A stretch of 64,000 nt of DNA from Cubamyces lactineus (GCA_022376465.1 JACDTU010000001.1:2294001-2358000); one strand, 5' to 3'. Shown: positions 42,663-55,350, numbered from the stretch's first letter. Program-made: numbers and translations. The notes: generated from the letters alone by a model not told the origin.

Positions 42663-43806
42663 TCAGTCGATGTCGATGTCGTCCTCGAAAGCGTCGCCCC
42701 TGCATCGATATGATCGGCGACCATGGATGGTTGATCTTCCCTTGATTACCCACCTTGTGTGGTCGAGGGAGGAGAGATGTCGATGTAGCTGCCTAAATCG
42801 TCGTATTGCCTGCCACATGGAGAATGCACGCGGAATTGGCGAAGAGAAAGGGTGCTCAGCTGAGAATGCGCCGTCTCCAAGAGAGACAGCTACAGCAGGA
42901 GGATATCCACAATCGTCCAGACTAGCATCGCCCGGCCAGAACGAGAACGTAGGCGTCAAGCCCTATTTCAGAACCAGTTCCCTCAGCAGCCCGCAGGGCA
43001 CGGTACACACAATAAGAAGCAGGGCTTCTGCAGCGTTTCAAGACGCTTGAAGTCGTTGAGATGAACGCACGTATTGCAGGGTGACTATCAAGGCAGAAGA
43101 GCAAAGATACACGAGAGCCGGATCCCTGCACTTCCCCCGCCTTGGCTGCGGATAAGAGGGCATGACATCGGATATGGTCGCAGGTTGCAGCAACTTGCCA
43201 CTGTGATTCTGGGAAGTCCCAGGCAGTATGACGACTCAAATCCAGTAAGCGAGTAGTTCCCCCAGAAGATCAAGCATGCATCCCGACGGCCAAGGTGTGC
43301 GTGCCACGGCGAAGAGGTGAGACAGAGTCGAGAATGAAGAGAGGCGTGTCTCGGCGAGAGAGGGGTACTTACATGGTCACATACTCTCAGGAGCGTGCAA
43401 GGCCGTAGAGAAGCAGCACGAGTTACCCTTCCAACCGAGCGATGAGCTTGTGAAGCATGATGTCGTTGCGATGCATACCATCCTCATTGTCGCCAATTCG
43501 CAACCTGGTATAATCGGCGGTATCCCGGCATTTACCTACCTGCAGTCGAGGCGGGCAAGACGATAACCCGCGCTCCTGTGAAGTTTTCGTATAAAACCTC
43601 CGCTCCATGCGCTCCCACTCACGTGCCGTAAGGAGACAACAGATATATATGTTAGACGTACTGACCTGAAGATGGCTTTCTTTCCCTGACCTGCTTGTAC
43701 ACACCTTGCAAGTGCCCGGCATAGTCCTTGCTGCAGTGCTGCTCTCCTCGACGCGAGTTTCTGGCAAAGTTCGCGGTCGTAGAAGATCACAAGCGCCCGA
43801 CGTCAT
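42663..43806 (-). CDS. Possible small multi-exon gene(s), structure unresolved
   Basis: Two gene-like stretches lie on the minus strand. One (about 43806-43423) includes WERMERRFYTKTSQERGLSS and RLRIGDNEDGMHRNDIMLHKLIARLEG, following a donor-like GTCAGT and an acceptor-like CACGTGAG. A possible start is the ATG at 43804-43806. The other (about 42840-42663) reads IRRFRQLHRHLSSLDHT, and with a GT-AG intron (about 42752-42699) joins in frame to RGDAFEDDIDID-stop. Whether these form one gene or two, or are chance ORFs, cannot be told. No family recognised. The first stretch is head to head with FKS1. Confidence 0.33.
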
Positions 43807-44068
43807 CGCTATTTTGGAAGGGTGGCGTCCAAACGCGGCGGCTGGGAAGCTCCACCGAAACGCCCATAAACGGCAATAAAGGCTGGGCCAGAGTCTGGTG
43901 GCGTGACGCACCGAGCCCACGCGCGAAAGGGCTCAGCCTCCTCCGTCTGTCGTTTCTCCGCAGCGGTCGTTCCTCACCGTCTTCTACATCCTCCTCGTCC
44001 CCCCCCTCCGTCCTCCTCTTCCCTCTACTCATCGTTACACGACCCCGGCGACGACGAGGGACTCCGCC
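43807..44068. promoter_or_regulatory. FKS1 upstream region
   Basis: Pyrimidine-rich just before the ATG (runs of CCTCCTC, CCCCCCTCC), typical of strongly expressed basidiomycete genes. No TATA box seen. Confidence 0.4.
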
Positions 44069-47000
44069 ATGGCCGCTCGCTCTGGCTCACGAAGCCGAGA
44101 GGGCCCGTATGCCTCTCCTTCTCCTCCGTCCTCCGACCCCCACGATCCCTTCAGCAACGTTCACATGCCCGAGCCCCATCGCTACTACGACCATGATGAT
44201 GAACACTTAGACCAATATGGCCGCCGGGATACCTATGGCTCTGATGGGAGCAACGTTGACGACGATAGGTACTACGAACAAGGCGGCGGGTATGATTATG
44301 GTCAGTTCCTCCCGTACTTCTTTTTTGGTGTCCCTCTAACCTCTTCTAGGCCAACCGGACACCGACTCAGACGTCGACGTGTACGGGCAAAAGTACGTTC
44401 CCTCGCAAGAATCACTCGGGCCCCCTCGCATGGGCATATCCGAATCCTCGACGCCTACATTCCTCGACCACAACGGCGTATCTGTACGCGAGCCCTACCC
44501 GGCGTGGAGCTCTGATCGACAAATCCCTCTCTCGAAGGAGGAGATTGAGGATATCTTCCTTGACCTCACACAGAAGTTTGGTTTCCAGAGGGACTCGATG
44601 CGAAACATGGTACGTACACTTGTTTCTCACGGCGGCTATGTAAGGCCAAGGCCTCGGCTGCGATCCATTCGTACGCGCCGAGCCCATCTCGCGCCCGATC
44701 AAGCCAAGGGCTTGTCCTCCGACGTCGGCCTAATCTCACTGAATGCTTACCATGCGTTACACAGTTCGACTTTGTCATGCAGCTCCTCGACAGCCGTGCA
44801 TCAAGAATGTCGCCAAATCAAGCCCTCCTCACTCTCCACGCGGACTACATCGGTGGTCAGCACGCCAACTACCGCAAATGGTACTTCGCTGCCCAACTCG
44901 ACCTCGACGATGCGATTGGCCAAACTCAGAATCCTGGTCTCCAACGTCTCCGCTCACAGAAGCGGAAGACTAAGGGTCATAAGGCGGCGGAGCGACAGCT
45001 TCAGAGCGCCTTGGATCGGTGGCGGCAGGCGATGAACAACATGAGTCAGTACGACCGCATGCGTCAGATCGCGCTGTGGCTGCTGCTCTGGGGTGAAGCG
45101 GCGCAAGTTCGATTTGTTCCCGAGTGTTTGTGCTTCATTTTCAAGTGCGCCGACGACTACTACCGGTCGCCTGAGTGTCAGAACCGCATGGAACCGGTGC
45201 CCGAGGGGCTCTACCTGCACGCTGTGGTCAAGCCCTTGTACCGCTTCATCCGTGACCAGGGTTATGAAGTCGTCGACGGCAAGTTCGTGCGCAAGGAGAG
45301 GGATCACGACCAGATCATTGGGTACGACGATGTCAATCAGTTATTCTGGTATCCAGAAGGTATTGCCCGCATCGTCTTAACGGACAAGGTATGAAGGTCG
45401 CTTCTGCACTACCGTCTGCATATACTCATATGCGCCACAGACTCGCCTGGTCGATCTGCCTCCAGCTCAGCGCTTCATGAAGTTCGACCGGATTGACTGG
45501 AACCGCGTCTTCTTCAAGACCTACTATGAGAAGCGTTCCTTTGGTCACCTCCTCGTCAACTTCAATCGGATATGGGTCATCCACATATCCATGTACTGGT
45601 TCTATACGGCGTACAACTCACCCACGATCTACAAGGGCGAGCAACATCCTGCGATGCGCTGGTCTGCAACAGCGCTCGGTGGCGCCGTCGCAACTATCAT
45701 CATGATAGCTGCGACGCTGGCGGAGTTCTCCTACATTCCGACCACCTGGAACAACACCTCTCACCTTACTCGGCGACTAGTCTTCCTGCTCATCACACTC
45801 GCTCTTACTGCTGGCCCCACGTTCTACATTGCGATTGCTGAGAACCAGTCTCCTGGTGGCTCGTTAGCGCTGATCCTCGGTATCGTACAGTTCTTTATCT
45901 CGGTCGTCGCCACGATCTTGTTCGCGGTCCTCCCGTCTGGTCGCATGTTCGGCGATCGAGTAGCTGGAAAGTCACGGAAGTATCTTGCGAGTCAGACGTT
46001 CACTGCGAGCTACCCTACTCTGAAGCCCTCTGCGCGTTTTGCGTCGTGTGCTCTCTGGTTCCTCGTCTTCGGCTGCAAGTTCACCGAGTCGTACTTCTTC
46101 CTCACTCTCTCCTTCAAGAACCCTATCCGGGTCATGGTTGGGATGGTGATTCGAGGCTGTAACGACAAGTACTTCGGCAACGCGCTATGCCGGAATCAGG
46201 CCGCCTTCACGCTGACGATCATGTACCTCATGGACTTGGTGCTCTTCTTTCTGGATACCTTCTTGTGGTGGATCATCTGGAACACAGTCTTCAGTATCGG
46301 GCGATCATTCGCGCTCGGTCTGTCCATCTGGACGCCCTGGAAGGACATCTACACTCGTCTGCCGAAGCGGATCTATTCGAAGATCCTTGCCACCGCAGAC
46401 ATGGAGACCAAGTACAAGCCGAAGGTATGTGATGCGCATATACCTTTCTGCATCTTCACTCACACCGTTTTATAGGTTCTCGTGTCGCAGATTTGGAACG
46501 CGATCATCATCTCGATGTATCGCGAGCACCTACTGTCGATCGAGCACGTCCAGAAACTGTTGTACCACCAAGTTGATGTTGGCCAGGAGGGACGCCGCAG
46601 CCTTCGTGCCCCTGCTTTCTTCATCTCGCAGAGTGACAAGGGCTTCCGGGGCGAATTCTTTACGCCAGGCAGCGAGGCAGAGCGTCGTATCTCGTTCTTT
46701 GCGCAGTCGCTTACCACCGCGGTCCCGGAGCCTCTACCTGTCGATGCTATGCCCACTTTCACCGTCCTGACCCCGCACTACAGCGAAAAGGTGAGCTCAT
46801 GATTATGTCGTTCGACTGAAATACAACGGCTAACAGATTCTTAGATCCTACTGTCGCTCCGCGAGATTATCCGTGAGGAGGACCAGAACACGCGTGTTAC
46901 CCTGCTCGAGTACCTGAAGCAACTTCACCCGGTCGAATGGGACAACTTCGTAAAGGACACGAAAATTCTCGCCGAGGAATCGCAGATGTACAATGGCTCA

Positions 47001-50000
47001 ACCCCGTTCGGTATGGATGAAAAGGGCCAGTCGAAAGCGGACGATCTGCCGTTCTACTGCATTGGCTTCAAGTCTGCCGCGCCCGAGTTCACCCTCCGCA
47101 CGCGTATTTGGGCTTCTTTGCGTGCGCAGACGCTGTACCGCACAGTCTCTGGTATGATGAACTATGCCAAGGCTATCAAGCTCTTGTACCGTGTCGAGAA
47201 CCCCGAGGTCGTCCAGCTCTTCGGCGGCAACACGGACAAGCTTGAGCGCGAGCTCGAGCGCATGGCCCGGCGAAAGTTCAAGTTTGTCGTCTCGATGCAG
47301 CGGTACTCCAAGTTCAACCGCGAGGAGCAGGAGAACGCCGAGTTCTTGCTTCGTGCGTACCCTGATTTGCAGATCGCCTACCTTGAGGAAGAGCCCCCGC
47401 GCAAGGAGGGTGGTGACACGCGCATCTTCTCGGCACTCATCGACGGCCACTCCGAGTTCATCCCCGACACCGGCAGGCGCAAGCCCAAGTTCCGTATCGA
47501 GCTCCCCGGTAACCCCATTCTCGGCGACGGAAAGTCCGACAACCAGAACCACGCGATCATTTTCTACCGCGGCGAGTACCTGCAGCTCATCGACGCCAAC
47601 CAGGACAACTACCTCGAGGAGTGTCTCAAGATCCGGAACGTGCTCGCGGAGTTCGAGGAGTACAACGTCTCGAGTCAAAGCCCGTACGCGCAGTGGGGTC
47701 ACAAGGACTTCAAGAAGTCGCCTATTGCCATCGTCGGTGCTCGCGAGTACATCTTTTCGGAGAACATTGGTATCCTCGGTGATCTCGCGGCCGGAAAGGA
47801 ACAGACGTTCGGTACCCTCGCCGCGCGTTCGCTCGCGTGGATCGGAGGCAAGCTCCACTACGGTCACCCCGATTTCCTCAACGCCCTCTACATGACGACA
47901 CGCGGTGGTATCTCGAAGGCTCAGAAGGGTTTGCACCTGAACGAGGATATCTACGCTGGTATGAATGCTTTCGGACGCGGTGGTCGGATCAAGCACACCG
48001 AGTACTACCAGTGCGGAAAGGGCCGTGACCTCGGCTTTGGAACGATCTTGAACTTTCAGACGAAGATCGGCACTGGTATGGGCGAGCAGATGCTCAGTCG
48101 CGAGTACTACTACCTTGGAACGCAGCTGCCCATCGACCGCTTCTTGACGTTCTACTACGGTCACCCGGGTTTCCATATCAACAACATGCTCGTCATCTTG
48201 TCAGTGCAGATCTTCGTCCTCACGAGTAAGTGTTCTCTATTGTTAGTAGCCTCACGACGTTCGTTGTTGACCAGAGTTCATAGTGGTGTTCCTGGGTACT
48301 CTGAACGGACAGCTGGATGTCTGCCAATACTCGTCTTCTGGCCAGTTCATCGGCACGACTGGCTGCTACAACCTCACCCCCGCCTTCCAATGGATCGACC
48401 ACTGTATCATCAGTATCTTCTTGGTGTTCATGATCGCCTACCTGCCTCTGTTCTTGCAGGGTGAGTACACAGCGCGCGCACATCCTGTCCGTAAGCATAC
48501 TAACTGTTCTTACAGAACTGGTTGAGCGTGGAACCGTGAAGGCCGTCGTTCGTCTCGCCAAGCACTTTGGCTCGCTATCGCCCGCCTTCGAGGTCTTCTC
48601 TACCCAGATCTCGTCGCACTCCATCATCACGAACTTGACCTTCGGTGGTGCCCGGTATATTGCGACTGGACGTGGCTTTGCGACGACTAGGATCTCGTTC
48701 GCGATCCTCTACTCGCGGTTCGCGGGTCCTAGTATTTACCTCGGGATGCGGACGCTAGTCATGCTCCTCTACGTGACGTTGACGATCTGGACGGGCTGGG
48801 TGACGTACTTCTGGGTATCCATTCTCGCGCTCTGCGTATCGCCGTTCTTGTTCAACCCGCACCAGTTCTCTGCGGCGGACTTCATCATCGACTACCGGTA
48901 CGTATACATCTTCTCTGCTGTTCCAGCTGTGCTCTGACGCTCCTTATAGTGAGTTCCTGCGCTGGATGAACCGCGGCAACTCGCGCGCGCACGCCAACTC
49001 CTGGATTGGTTACTGCCGTCTCTCGCGCACGATGATTACTGGTTACAAGAAGAAGCGTCTTGGTCACCCTTCAGAGAGGCTCTCCGGCGATGTCCCTCGT
49101 GCGAAGTGGCGGGCGGTCATCTTCTCCGAGGTCATCTTCCCGGTTATCATGGCCGTCCTCTTCGTCATCGCCTACATGTTCGTCAAGTCGTTCCCCGACA
49201 AGGACGGCAAGCAGCCTGCGAGTCCACTCATTCGAATTGCGGTCGTCGCTATTGGGCCGATCGTTTGGAACGCGGCAATCCTGCTCGTGCTGTTCATGTT
49301 CTCGCTGTTCTTGGGACCTATGCTCGACACGCCGTTCCCGAAGTTCGGTTCCGTCATGGCGTTCCTCGGTCATACCTTGGGCGTCGTTGGTATGGTTGCC
49401 TTCTTTGAGTTCTTCGTAAGTTCTGTCTTTCGTTGTCGCCATGCGGGTGTGTGCTTACAGTTGTATGTAGTGGTTCCTCGAGCTGTGGAACGTTGCACAC
49501 GCCGTTCTTGGTCTGATTGCGATAATCTTCATTCAGCGGGCGATCCACAAGGTCCTCATTTCCGTCTTCCTCTCGCGTGAGTTCAAGCACGACGAGACGA
49601 ACCGGGCGTGGTGGACAGGCAAGTGGTACGGGCGCGGCCTGGGCTCGTCCGCGATGTCGCAGCCTGCGCGCGAGTTCATCGTGAAGATCATCGAGCTGTC
49701 TCTGTGGAGCTCGGACTTCCTGATTGGTCACATCCTCCTCTTCCTCCTCACGCCACCCATCCTCATACCCTACATCGACCGCCTGCACTCGATGATGCTA
49801 TGTAAGTTGCAAGGGTCCTCGTGGTGTGTCGAGCGGGAGCTGACTTGCTTGTTTGCTTAAGTCTGGCTGCGTCCATCGAAACAGATTCGCGCGCCATTGT
49901 ATTCTATCAAGCAGAAGAGGCAGCGAAGGTGGATTGTGATCAAGTATGGTATCGTATACGTCCTGGCGGTCGCGATATTCGCCGCCTTGATCGCTATTCG

Positions 50001-50117
50001 TACGTCGTCCCTCCTGTCTTCGGATTCGAGTGCCCTCTGACAAGATCTTTACGTTCTCCAGCCCTAATCTTCCGCCAGACGCTGCATCTGAACTGCACCA
50101 TATGCCAGAACATCTGA
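44069..50117 (+). CDS. FKS1: 1,3-beta-D-glucan synthase catalytic subunit (GT48)
   Basis: A plasma-membrane synthase making 1,3-beta-glucan from UDP-glucose under Rho1 control. Twelve exons read by eye: 44069-44300, 44350-44609, 44764-45388, 45441-45788 and on to 46424, 46476-46790, 46845-48225, 48275-48460, 48516-48897, 48950-49415, 49471-49801, 49862-49999, 50062-50117. The N-terminus is acidic and Tyr-rich ([13 protein letters not shown]). Then the FKS1 domain ([16 protein letters not shown], [18 protein letters not shown]), a first TM group, and the large cytoplasmic GT48 core: [91 protein letters not shown] and HYGHPDFLN...[21 protein letters not shown] second TM group follows, ending [12 protein letters not shown]. 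Appears complete (about 1,770 residues). The positions of the echinocandin hot spots read FLTLSFKNP and FQWIDH. Confidence 0.96.
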
Positions 50118-50759
50118 TGGACTTACAGTTACGACCCACTTCCACCTCACCACCATTACCACTACCATATCATAGACAAGCCGCATTGTATGCTCTCGAC
50201 ATCCCCATCGCCACCGCCTGTCGTCTACCTACGTCTTGTACTAGCCGGACTCTACATAGCCTTTCTCGACCGCAGAGATGGACAATTCATTTTAGTTGCA
50301 CGTTATCGACCCGCTCCCCATCTTGCGCTTTCCACCTTCGTCCTGCCGCGCGCTATTGCGCCCTGGCGACCGTTCTTGCCCCTGCCCCTGCCCCTGCCCG
50401 CTTTGAATCTGACTTATAATACATAGTGGCCGCTCTGGATGCGCTTTTGCGATTTCGCTTACTAAGTACGCAAGCAGACATTTCTTACTTGAGCTTGACC
50501 ATGCGGCTGGGGGTTGAGCAGTACGGTAGCGGCTTGACTTACCGATGATCAATCTCTCCCTCGACTCGATGAACGTTGGACGCTGTGCTACTTCGTCGCA
50601 TTGGAATGTAGTTTGTTACGTGACTCGGAATTTGTAGTTCGTGAAAAGCGCTATCACATGTTGTGGTCTGCGCCTGTGGGTGGTGCGGTGGTGGTGGTTT
50701 AGAGTTCGGGGTTGTCGCCGGTCGGCGACGACGTGATGTGAGTACTACTAGTAGTCAAC
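50118..50759. other. FKS1 3' flank
   Basis: Contains a short CCCCTG hexamer run at about 50379-50400. No gene seen. Confidence 0.4.
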
Positions 50760-50921
50760 ATGTCGTTGGAGATGTGGCGCGAGAAGAACGGCGGCGATAT
50801 CCCAGACCACATCCAGAGCTTACTCCTTGACTGTGCCACGTCGGTGAATCCATTCTCGGCGCGTTATGTCGCCGACAGCTTGATTCTGGTGTCTGTTGAA
50901 CGTCTCCTTGAGACCTCCTGA
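50760..50921 (+). CDS. Possible small protein of 53 residues
   Basis: An uninterrupted ORF from ATG to TGA: MSLEMWREKNGGDIPDHIQS, then LLLDCATSVNPFSARYVADS and LILVSVERLLETS. The composition is protein-like (an amphipathic, mostly helical pattern), unlike the flanking low-complexity DNA. No signal peptide, no known family. It could also be an exon of a longer gene or a chance ORF. Confidence 0.3.
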   Translation: MSLEMWREKNGGDIPDHIQSLLLDCATSVNPFSARYVADSLILVSVERLLETS

Positions 50922-51141
50922 CTGAGCTACAAGGACGCTTGACGAAGAGGCTTAATCGGGAAATTGAATAGGACACATCCGCCTGCGCCGCCGTTGCCGC
51001 GCCGCGTCCTGACAGCTCTGCTCCTTGTGTGCGCCTTGCCTGCTATATAATGAGCTCTCCTTTACCTTTATAAGCCCTACTAGCACCTGGCGTACTGTTG
51101 GCAGCACACACCACCATCCCAGCTCCGTTTGGACCCGATCA

Positions 51142-52295
51142 ATGGCCATGTCGACGCACGCAGAATCCTCGCAGCCAGAGCGGAAACGCCCCAGGCTGTC
51201 TTCCGAAGAGGACGAGGAGGACGAGAAGCCGTTCGTGAACCACTCTACGCTCTATTTCGACGACGGGAACGTCGTCCTCGCAGCCGGGCGCACGCTCTTC
51301 TGCGTCCATCGCTCGCTCCTCTCCAAACATTCTGTCGTCTTTCGGGACCTCTTCGACAGCGCGCGCGACCGCTATCGCGGATTGCTGCACGTTACGATGG
51401 AAGAAACGGCGGAGGAGGTGGAGGCGCTGCTGAACGTCGTGTACGATGGCCTGTGAGTCTCCTTTTTTGCGCGTCTTCGCGCTATTCGTTTTGCTCAGAG
51501 GGTGCTGGGTTGGGCAGCCGTGTGGACGTGCAAGAGCTAACGGTGGAGACGTTCCCGGCGCTCGCGAACGTGCTCCGCATGGCGAGAAAGTACAAGATCG
51601 ACCGTCCGTGCGCGGACATCATCGCGCGCATACGCGCCGAGTGGCCCTCGACGCTCGCCCAGCACGACGCCAAAGAGGCCCAATTCCGTGCCCGCATCAT
51701 GAAGCTGTACGGCAGCGGCGGGCAGCCCCCTCAAGACCCCGCTGACGTGCATGGGCCGAACGACCCCCCAAACTACCCCGACGAGGACATCGTCGTCCAT
51801 CCGGCGAGCGTCATCGCGCTCCTACGCGAGTGCGGGTACACCGACCGCGACCTCCTCTTCCCGCTCTTCTACGCGCTCAGCCGCACGACATGGCAGTTCG
51901 GCGGGCCCGCGCGCGGGCACCACCTCGCCCCGCTCGCGTCGGCCGACGTCGAGCGGCTCGTCGTGGGGATCGAGCGCCTGCGCGCGGTGCACCTCTCGTT
52001 CGCGCTCGGCGTGCCGGACTGCGGGCTCGTGGCGACGAACCCGCCGCACTTCTGCGCGCCGGGCGCGGCGGCGCTGTGGGCGGCGACGCTGCAGGCCCCC
52101 GCGCAGTGCGCGGTGCACGTCGGGCGCGCGGGGAGGGAGCCGCTGGAGGAGTGGCGGAACGTGCTCGCGGTGGTGGACCAGCACCATGGGCAGTACCAGG
52201 TGTGTGTGCTGTGCGCGCGGGCGATGGGGGCGCGGATTGCGGCGTTCAGGCAGAGCGTGTGGGCGTCGCTCCCGGCGTACTTTGAGCTGCCCTGA
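51142..52295 (+). CDS. BTB/POZ-domain protein
   Basis: Two exons with an intron at about 51452-51515 (GTGAGT...GGGCAG). The N-terminus is a Ser/Glu-rich leader with a basic KRKRPRL-like patch (PERKRPRLSSEEDEEDEK), a possible nuclear signal. Then comes the BTB core: STLYFDDGNVVLAAGRTLFCVHRSLLSKHS, VFRDLFDSA, VEALLNVVYDGL, then LTVETFPALANVLRMARKYKID. This pattern (D-G-N-V-x-L-x-A-x2-x-x-F-x-V-H-R-x-x-L-x-x-x-S) is typical of the expanded BTB family of Agaricomycetes. The C-terminal part is Ala/Arg-rich and very GC-rich at the DNA level. Proteins of this type may act as Cul3 adaptors or oligomerisation factors; the partner is unknown. A TATATAA lies at about 51043. Confidence 0.85.
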
Positions 52296-53423
52296 TTGAG
52301 GAGTGCTCGGGTTGGATGGGTGTCAAGAGTATATTGTCTGATGTTGCTGCTCAGTTGCTCCTATTGCTTGTTCTCGTCCATCGCAGCAAAGTTCGCTACA
52401 TGTGCTGTTGATGTTCCTGTACCATGCACATTTCCTTTCCGTCTACTTACACCGCCATATGCCACTGTATCCTTCATTTTCACTCCGGTATACACACCGT
52501 GGAGCACTGCAGGATGACAGCAACCTCCTGAGCCAACAGCGTGGGGTTGTAGCAAGGCACGGAAATAGGTGAGCAGGGCGATTTGTGCGTTGCATGCTCG
52601 TGTCTAGCTGACCCTTGAACCACCCAGGCGCACAGATCAAGTAGTACTTGACCACGATGGGGACTGCGCGATCTCACGGTCGTGCTGCTCAGCTCGCAGC
52701 CTTCGAGAAGCCTCGGATGATGGATAGCTGTGTGAACATAGGCATTTGGTGCTTGGTGAGCAAGTCCTACCGGAGCCTGTCTACGACGACTCGGAGATCC
52801 TCGTGTTGGGCTCGGCGCTGACGCTTGTTTGCAGTGCTCTCCCCCATTCTGTCCAGCCTTCGATAATCCGGCTCTTGTAAGCTGACTTGCTACTGTGTGC
52901 AAAGCGACGGGTGAATATTGGCCAGTATATTCGGAGCGCTGCCACACGTCCCCTCGCGGTGGACGAAGAGCGAGAGGAGCAGCTGTGTCGGATATCCATT
53001 CGGATTCCAGCCTGCCCAATAGAGACCGATGCGGCAAAGTCCGAGTGCCCAGGAAAGGCAAGGATCAGCGCGTCATCCAAGTTCGATCGACGGTTGAACG
53101 CCTCCGCCCCAACTTGAACTTACTCTCCCCTCCGTCTGCTTTGCAACACAGACATATGCCGCAGACACGCGCGCTGATACGTCCAGCGGAATTCTGCTCG
53201 TCCAGGGCACGTCTGCTGGGATTCTGAGCCCGCTGACACGCACTTCAAGCTGGCCTATGTCGTGAAGCACAGAGAAGCTTATTTTGCAAGCCGAACAACG
53301 CATGTCACGGCGGTGGGCTTCGTATATATACCCATACTCCCAGATCTGGGCAGGGCGGCTCTTCTTTCCCCTCTCCTCACCCCCCACCCCTCCATCCTTT
53401 CCGTAATCCCCCCTCGAGCCATC
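52296..53423. other. Intergenic region upstream of the aspartic protease
   Basis: A 1.1-kb stretch. GTATATATACC at about 53320-53330 is the likely TATA box of the protease, roughly 100 bp before its ATG. Minus-strand ORFs of 193 and 99 codons overlap here in different frames; neither shows motifs. Confidence 0.4.
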
Positions 53424-55350
53424 ATGTCCTCTCCCAGTCTATTCACTCTTTTACTCACACTCTTTTTATTCAATGTCCCCGCGTCGGCCTCTCCCATATC
53501 TCTCCCTGACCTCATGTCTGGCACTCCGTCTGCCATCTCCTCGACAACTCTCCCCGGATCTGAAGGTCTCATACCCTCCTCAAGGATGACCCTCCCACTC
53601 GCCAAGCGATACAACAGTACTGGTTCTGCAAACGTCCTCAAGTTTGATCAGGCCCGCGCCAAAGCCATTCGTGCGCGTACCGGCCAGAACGGCGGGAGTA
53701 GTGCTGTTGAATACGCCGCGACATCTAGCCAGGCTTTCAACGAACAGGCCATGTCGCAAGCTGTCAGTTATATTGTTACTGTAAGTAGACCGTTGCGTCA
53801 TGTAGCACACTATAACCGATCCGAGTTTGTGTGCAGGTCGACATCGGCATGCCTCCGACCTCGTGTGAGCATCGTCGTGTGTTGTCCGCGATCAGTAATG
53901 CTCAACTATTCATCACCAGATCAGCTCATTGTGGACACCGGGAGCTCCAACACTTGGGTAGGCGCAAACGCAGGGAAGCCATATATGCCGTCAACAACTA
54001 CACAGTACACGGGCGACGCGGTGGTCAGTATGCTTCGTATCAAGATCCTAGCGATGTCAAGTCTCACGTCCCATTTTTAGGCTGTGCAATACGGTAGCGG
54101 CGCGTTCTCAGGCAAGCCTGAGCCAGTCAACTCGTATGCTCTTCATATCATTGACGCGAGTATCCCGTAGGCCTCGAAGTGCTCGACACCATTACATTAA
54201 CGGGAGGGCTTACCCTTACTAACCAATCAATCGGGGTCGCTTTGGCAGCGGAGGGATTCGATGGTGCTGATGGCATCCTTGGGTATGTTGATACGTGTTT
54301 TCTTTACGACTTGAGCTGATTGGTCATTGGGTAGAATTGGGCCACAGGACCTGACTTGTGGTGAGCGGCGTCGTATCCTTACTCGTTTATCTCCCCTTAA
54401 GTGCGCTCACAGGATCCTTCCCGACCAATCCGAATAAATGCGTTCCTACTGTGACCGATAACGCATGGTATGCTGGGTTACTGGACAACTATGAGATTGG
54501 CGTATCGTTCCAACCCTCACAAGAGTCGGAAGATGTCAATGGCGAGTTGACGTATGGTGGGGTGGATCGCACCAAGTTCAAAGGGGATATTCATTACGTG
54601 TGAGTGCCTCTCTCTATCACACCAAGACGCCAGTTTTCATGCCTCTTTCTTCGCGGACTATCCTACCATAGTCCACTGACGGCGACGCCGCGGGCAAATG
54701 AATACGTAGGGTACGATCAGTCAATCGCTTACGGTGACAAGGGCGTCATACTCGACACTACTTCGGGGATTCTGGACACTGGGACAACGCTCGTACTGAT
54801 AGCTACAGGTCCGTTTAATTTCCATGCTGCTTGAAGTATAACCATATGGGTTCTAAAGCCCGCTGCGTTCAGATGCGTTCCAGAGGTACCAGGAACAGAC
54901 GGGAGGAGTCCAGGATGACAATACTGGACTCCTTCGCATCACAGAGGAACAGTACGGAAATTTGCAGGACTTGTACTTCATCATCGGCGAGGTAACCTAG
55001 CTGTTACTTCCGCTCAATCTGTTGTATGTATAGCTGACGTGTTGCACCAGGTTCCGTACGCCTTGACGCCCAATGCGCAGATCTGGCCCCGGACTGTGCG
55101 TATCTCTTTCATTCCTTCATCGCGTCGCCGCTTCACAAGGCTGACTGACCGTGCACAGCTGAATGAAGACATTGGCGGCACGTCAGACGGCATCTATCTC
55201 ATCGTGAACGACATCGGCAATCCGTCTGGTCAGGGTCTTGACTTTATCAACGGCATGTCGTTCCTCGAGCGGTTCTACGCGGTATACGACATCGGGAACT
55301 CGCGTGTTGGCCTAGCGGAGACGTCTCACACACGAGCGGAGTCAAACTGA
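53424..55350 (+). CDS. Secreted aspartic protease, polyporopepsin type (A1)
   Basis: A pepsin-family endopeptidase. The start MSSPSLFTLLLTLFLFNVPASAS is a signal peptide at 53424. A propeptide with a KR site (PLAKRYNSTGS) and LKFDQARAKAIRARTGQNG follows. The mature enzyme has both catalytic triads: VDTGSSNTWVGA (first Asp) and GILDTGTTLVLI (second Asp). Further A1 features are YGSGAFSG, DGADGILGIGPQDLTCG, LTYGGVD, FIIGEVPYALTPNAQIWP and FINGMSFLERFYAVYDIGNSRVGLA. These match polyporopepsin from wood-rotting polypores, including DTGSSNTW and the short loops. About nine exons; the intron at 54112-54170 has a GC donor (GCAAGC...GTAG). It ends RAESN, with no GPI-type tail, so it is predicted to be fully secreted. 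Confidence 0.92.

Noticed and set aside
46998..48176. 392-codon minus-strand ORF
   Set aside because: It lies fully opposite the conserved FKS1 catalytic exon. Its Leu/Val/Glu-rich sequence is the usual antisense of GC-rich coding DNA.
52480..53061. 193-codon minus-strand ORF upstream of the aspartic protease
   Set aside because: No motif, Pro/Arg/Ser-biased, and overlapped by a 99-codon ORF in another frame; likely chance in GC-rich DNA.
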